Below are positions 62,045 through 64,000 of a stretch of 64,000 bases of DNA, piece after piece; position 1 is the stretch's first letter; the number at the start of each line of letters is the position of its first letter. A model generated the notes under the pieces. That model was not told the origin of the DNA, did no database searches, and was given only the letters and a program-made list of their open reading frames with translations. Source of the DNA: Manis javanica (Eukaryota > Chordata > Mammalia > Pholidota > Manidae); the NCBI RefSeq assembly GCF_040802235.1, contig NC_133169.1, forward strand, positions 39,749,034 through 39,813,033, in the 5' to 3' direction. The translations under genes were made by a program, and so were the position numbers.

Positions 62045-62858
62045 TGCAACAGAGGTAGTCTTAGGCTGTTGGTGCATGTGTCAGCTGGGAGAACAAAGTC
62101 CCTTCCTGATTGGCCCTCACCTTTCCTTCCTTTGAGAATGGTGAGCTCTTGTGGCTTGTGCTGGACAGATGCGTGTGGACGGGACCTCTGAGTCTGGTCT
62201 GCGGCTGCTGTGGGCATTGCCAGTCTAAGGCTGCTGCTCTGCTATGGTGGGGCCATGCTGGAGGGGGAATGGGCTGGAGGCTGTTTATCGCAGTGAGGTG
62301 CCTCAGAGCTCTGCTGCCGCCTGGTGGTTAGGGTGCCCGGAGTTCCCCAGGATTCCCAGCTGCTGGGTTGAGTGTGCTGGGATGCTTCCATCCAGCTGTG
62401 AGACTCCTGTCCCTTTAAGACTTTCAAAAAGCCCTTGCTTTTCTTTTGTGGGGCTGCAGGGACCCACTCGCAGGTTTTACTGTCCTGTTTCCCTAGTATC
62501 CAGCACACCATACACTGTGTGTCTCCACTCCCAGTGTGGATTACTAGGGCTGGGAGTTTAGCAGTCCTGGGCTCCCACTCCCTCCCTGCTCCAACTCTTC
62601 TCCTCCCACCAGGGAGCTGGGGTGAAAGGCACTCTTGGTTTCTGCTGGGCCGTGGTTTTTATCTTACCCCCTTTGTGAGGTGCTGGGTTCTCGCAGGTGT
62701 AGATGTAGCCTGGCTGTTGAACTGTATCTTCCAGTCTCTCTTTTAGGAATAGTTGTATTTGTTGTATTTTCAAAAATGTGTATGGTTTTGGGAATGAGAT
62801 TTCCACTGACCTACTCACACCACCATCTTGGCTCCTCCTCCTCCCTGTCTAACATTTT

Positions 62859-63469
62859 TATAGGTCCCAAGATAGAAAGAAGGGAAACACTCATCTAAAA
62901 TAAAAATCATGAAAATGTTGTCTAATATTAATGAAATGGGAACACGTGCACCAAATGAAATGAACAAATTAAAGCTCTGTGTTAACCACATACATGGTTT
63001 TCCTATGTAAAACATAGGAAATGAATAACATAGAAATGAAGTAAGCCAGATACAAAATCATACAGTAATAGCCTTCCATTTATCTAAATTTCAAAACAGG
63101 GAAAACTTATCTAATCTAAAGTCAGAAAGTACAGGTGCACACTTGATGCCAGTGTTTTTTTCATGAAGTCAAAGAATGAACTTAGCAAACTGGGTAAAAT
63201 TGCAGTATTTCCAGAATCTCTTGCTTGGCTTTAGTGCATCTGTATATCAATAGGGGTTTCCAAAGGGTGGAGAGAAGTAGTCCATCTCAATATCAATAGT
63301 AATAACAAGGGAGAGTGAGGGCATATCTGGACCAGAAAGGTTAGGTGGGATCCCTCTTTACAGCCCGGATGTGAGAGACACAGTCGAGCAGAAGTGGACA
63401 GCTGCTTGTAAGCAATAAATGGGTTTCTTAAACTTTATTACTCCCTTTGACTTATTTCAGTTTCAAAGG
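62859..63469. other. Unrecognised sequence between L1 copy F and LTR-like fragment 2
   Basis: AT-rich; no coding frame. 63300-63430 includes AAGCAATAAATGGG and ACTCCCTTTGACTTATTTC words that could be the end of another LTR on the plus strand, but I cannot assign it. Confidence 0.35.
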
Positions 63470-64000
63470 TATTTTGCCCCAGGATTTCCCCTCCCCAGAG
63501 TTACACAGTCAATGTAGGAAAGCAAGGGAGGCTTTTATTTAAAGATTAAGTGAGAGGACAGAGTTCCCGGCTCACACCTTCAGGGAACAAGAGAGTCTGG
63601 AGTGGTGAGTTGTCTAGGAGGGGATTTATATGCAGTTGAGGATGACTGTGACATAAGGCTAGGGTGCAGACCTGCCAAATGGTCTTGAAATGTTTATCTT
63701 TGATGAGACACTAAGTCTCTTTTCCCCATATCAGTTCTTTAGGTAACAGAAGAAATGTATTGCTGTGATTCCGTCCCAGGATAGCAGCTTCTTGGGCTGG
63801 AGTGTATCAACCAAAGCAGCCTGCCCTGCCCCCAAGGTGCGCTGAAGTGTTGTCTGTTTGCTAAAGAGTATGTTATTAATGTTACTTCTTAACTTCCTGG
63901 TTTTTAACATGTAATCTTATCTTTAATATGGAATCCTTCCTGTTTTTCTATGTTGTTTATAGCTGGACTAGCTTGCCAAATCAGTTGCTCAGGTTGCAAA
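63470..64000 (-). mobile_element. ERV LTR-like fragment 2, cut by window edge
   Basis: Counterpart of 56095-56737. Minus-strand TATA-like element at about 63624-63633 and AATAAA at the complement of 63534-63539, about 90 bp apart, as in fragment 1. Continues beyond the window. Confidence 0.6.

Larger units (their letters stand above)
56738..62843 (-). mobile_element. Full-length L1 copy F
   Basis: Minus-strand L1 of about 6.1 kb: short-type 3' end (TTTTGGTATCATTAATC at 56740), ORF2 57063-60879, a long inter-ORF spacer, ORF1 61192-62044 and 5'UTR to 62843 starting AGCCAAGATGGTGG on the sense strand. Probable imperfect target-site duplication: CCTGCCTAAAATTTA (56723-56737) and CCTGTCTAACATTTTTA (62844-62860). 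No ERV-like module. More decayed than copies B and D. Confidence 0.9.

Noticed and set aside
1..64000. CRISPR arrays, bacterial operons, tRNA or rRNA genes
   Set aside because: Nothing in the window has the repeat-spacer spacing, cloverleaf boxes or rRNA words; composition and repeats are mammalian.

Overview
The window is placental-mammal genomic DNA: intron-poor, AT-rich, and dominated by LINE-1 (L1) retrotransposons, with two olfactory-receptor (OR) loci of a family-14-like type, two related ERV LTR-like fragments and one short GC-rich island. There are no operons, bacterial genes, CRISPR arrays or tRNA/rRNA genes. The species cannot be fixed from sequence alone. The L1 3' end and the attached ERV-like module remind me of pangolin (Manis) genomes, but that is recollection, not a search result.

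Layout. 1-2378: 5' part of a minus-strand L1 (copy A) with a tandem ~210-bp monomeric 5'UTR. 2379-3092: spacer holding a 229-bp near-identical duplicate of sequence found again 1.1 kb downstream. 3093-10312: minus-strand L1 (copy B) whose 3' end is an envelope-like ERV module. 10313-15329: unrecognised sequence. 15330-15960: old plus-strand L1 remnant. 16013-22112: full-length minus-strand L1 (copy C), inserted at the tail of an older, internally deleted L1 (22113-23520). 23521-31100: mostly unrecognised sequence with two old L1 3' fragments. 31109-39220: minus-strand L1 (copy D) with the same ERV-like module, the whole unit bracketed by a target-site duplication. 39650-40585: OR pseudogene. 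40690-42574: old L1. 42575-48952: full-length plus-strand L1 (copy E). 48955-50225: old L1 interrupted by a GC-rich block. 51890-52515: inverted L1 fragment. 52948-53895: open OR reading frame lacking an ATG. 56095-56737: LTR-like fragment. 56738-62843: full-length minus-strand L1 (copy F). 63470-64000: second LTR-like fragment running off the window.

Most notable result. Copies B and D are L1 elements that continue past the normal L1 3'UTR into about 1.5 kb of ERV-like sequence encoding part of an envelope transmembrane subunit, then end in a poly(A) tract. In copy D the L1 poly(A) remnant, an intervening segment, the ERV-like segment and the terminal poly(A) all lie inside one target-site duplication, so the chimera seems to have inserted as one unit. 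Copy B lacks a 568-bp block present in D whose ends fit GT-AG splice sites in the sense direction, so B looks like the retrocopy of a spliced L1-ERV fusion transcript. No L1 here has intact ORF1 plus ORF2; all appear dead for autonomous movement. The only candidate host protein-coding gene is the OR at 52948-53895.
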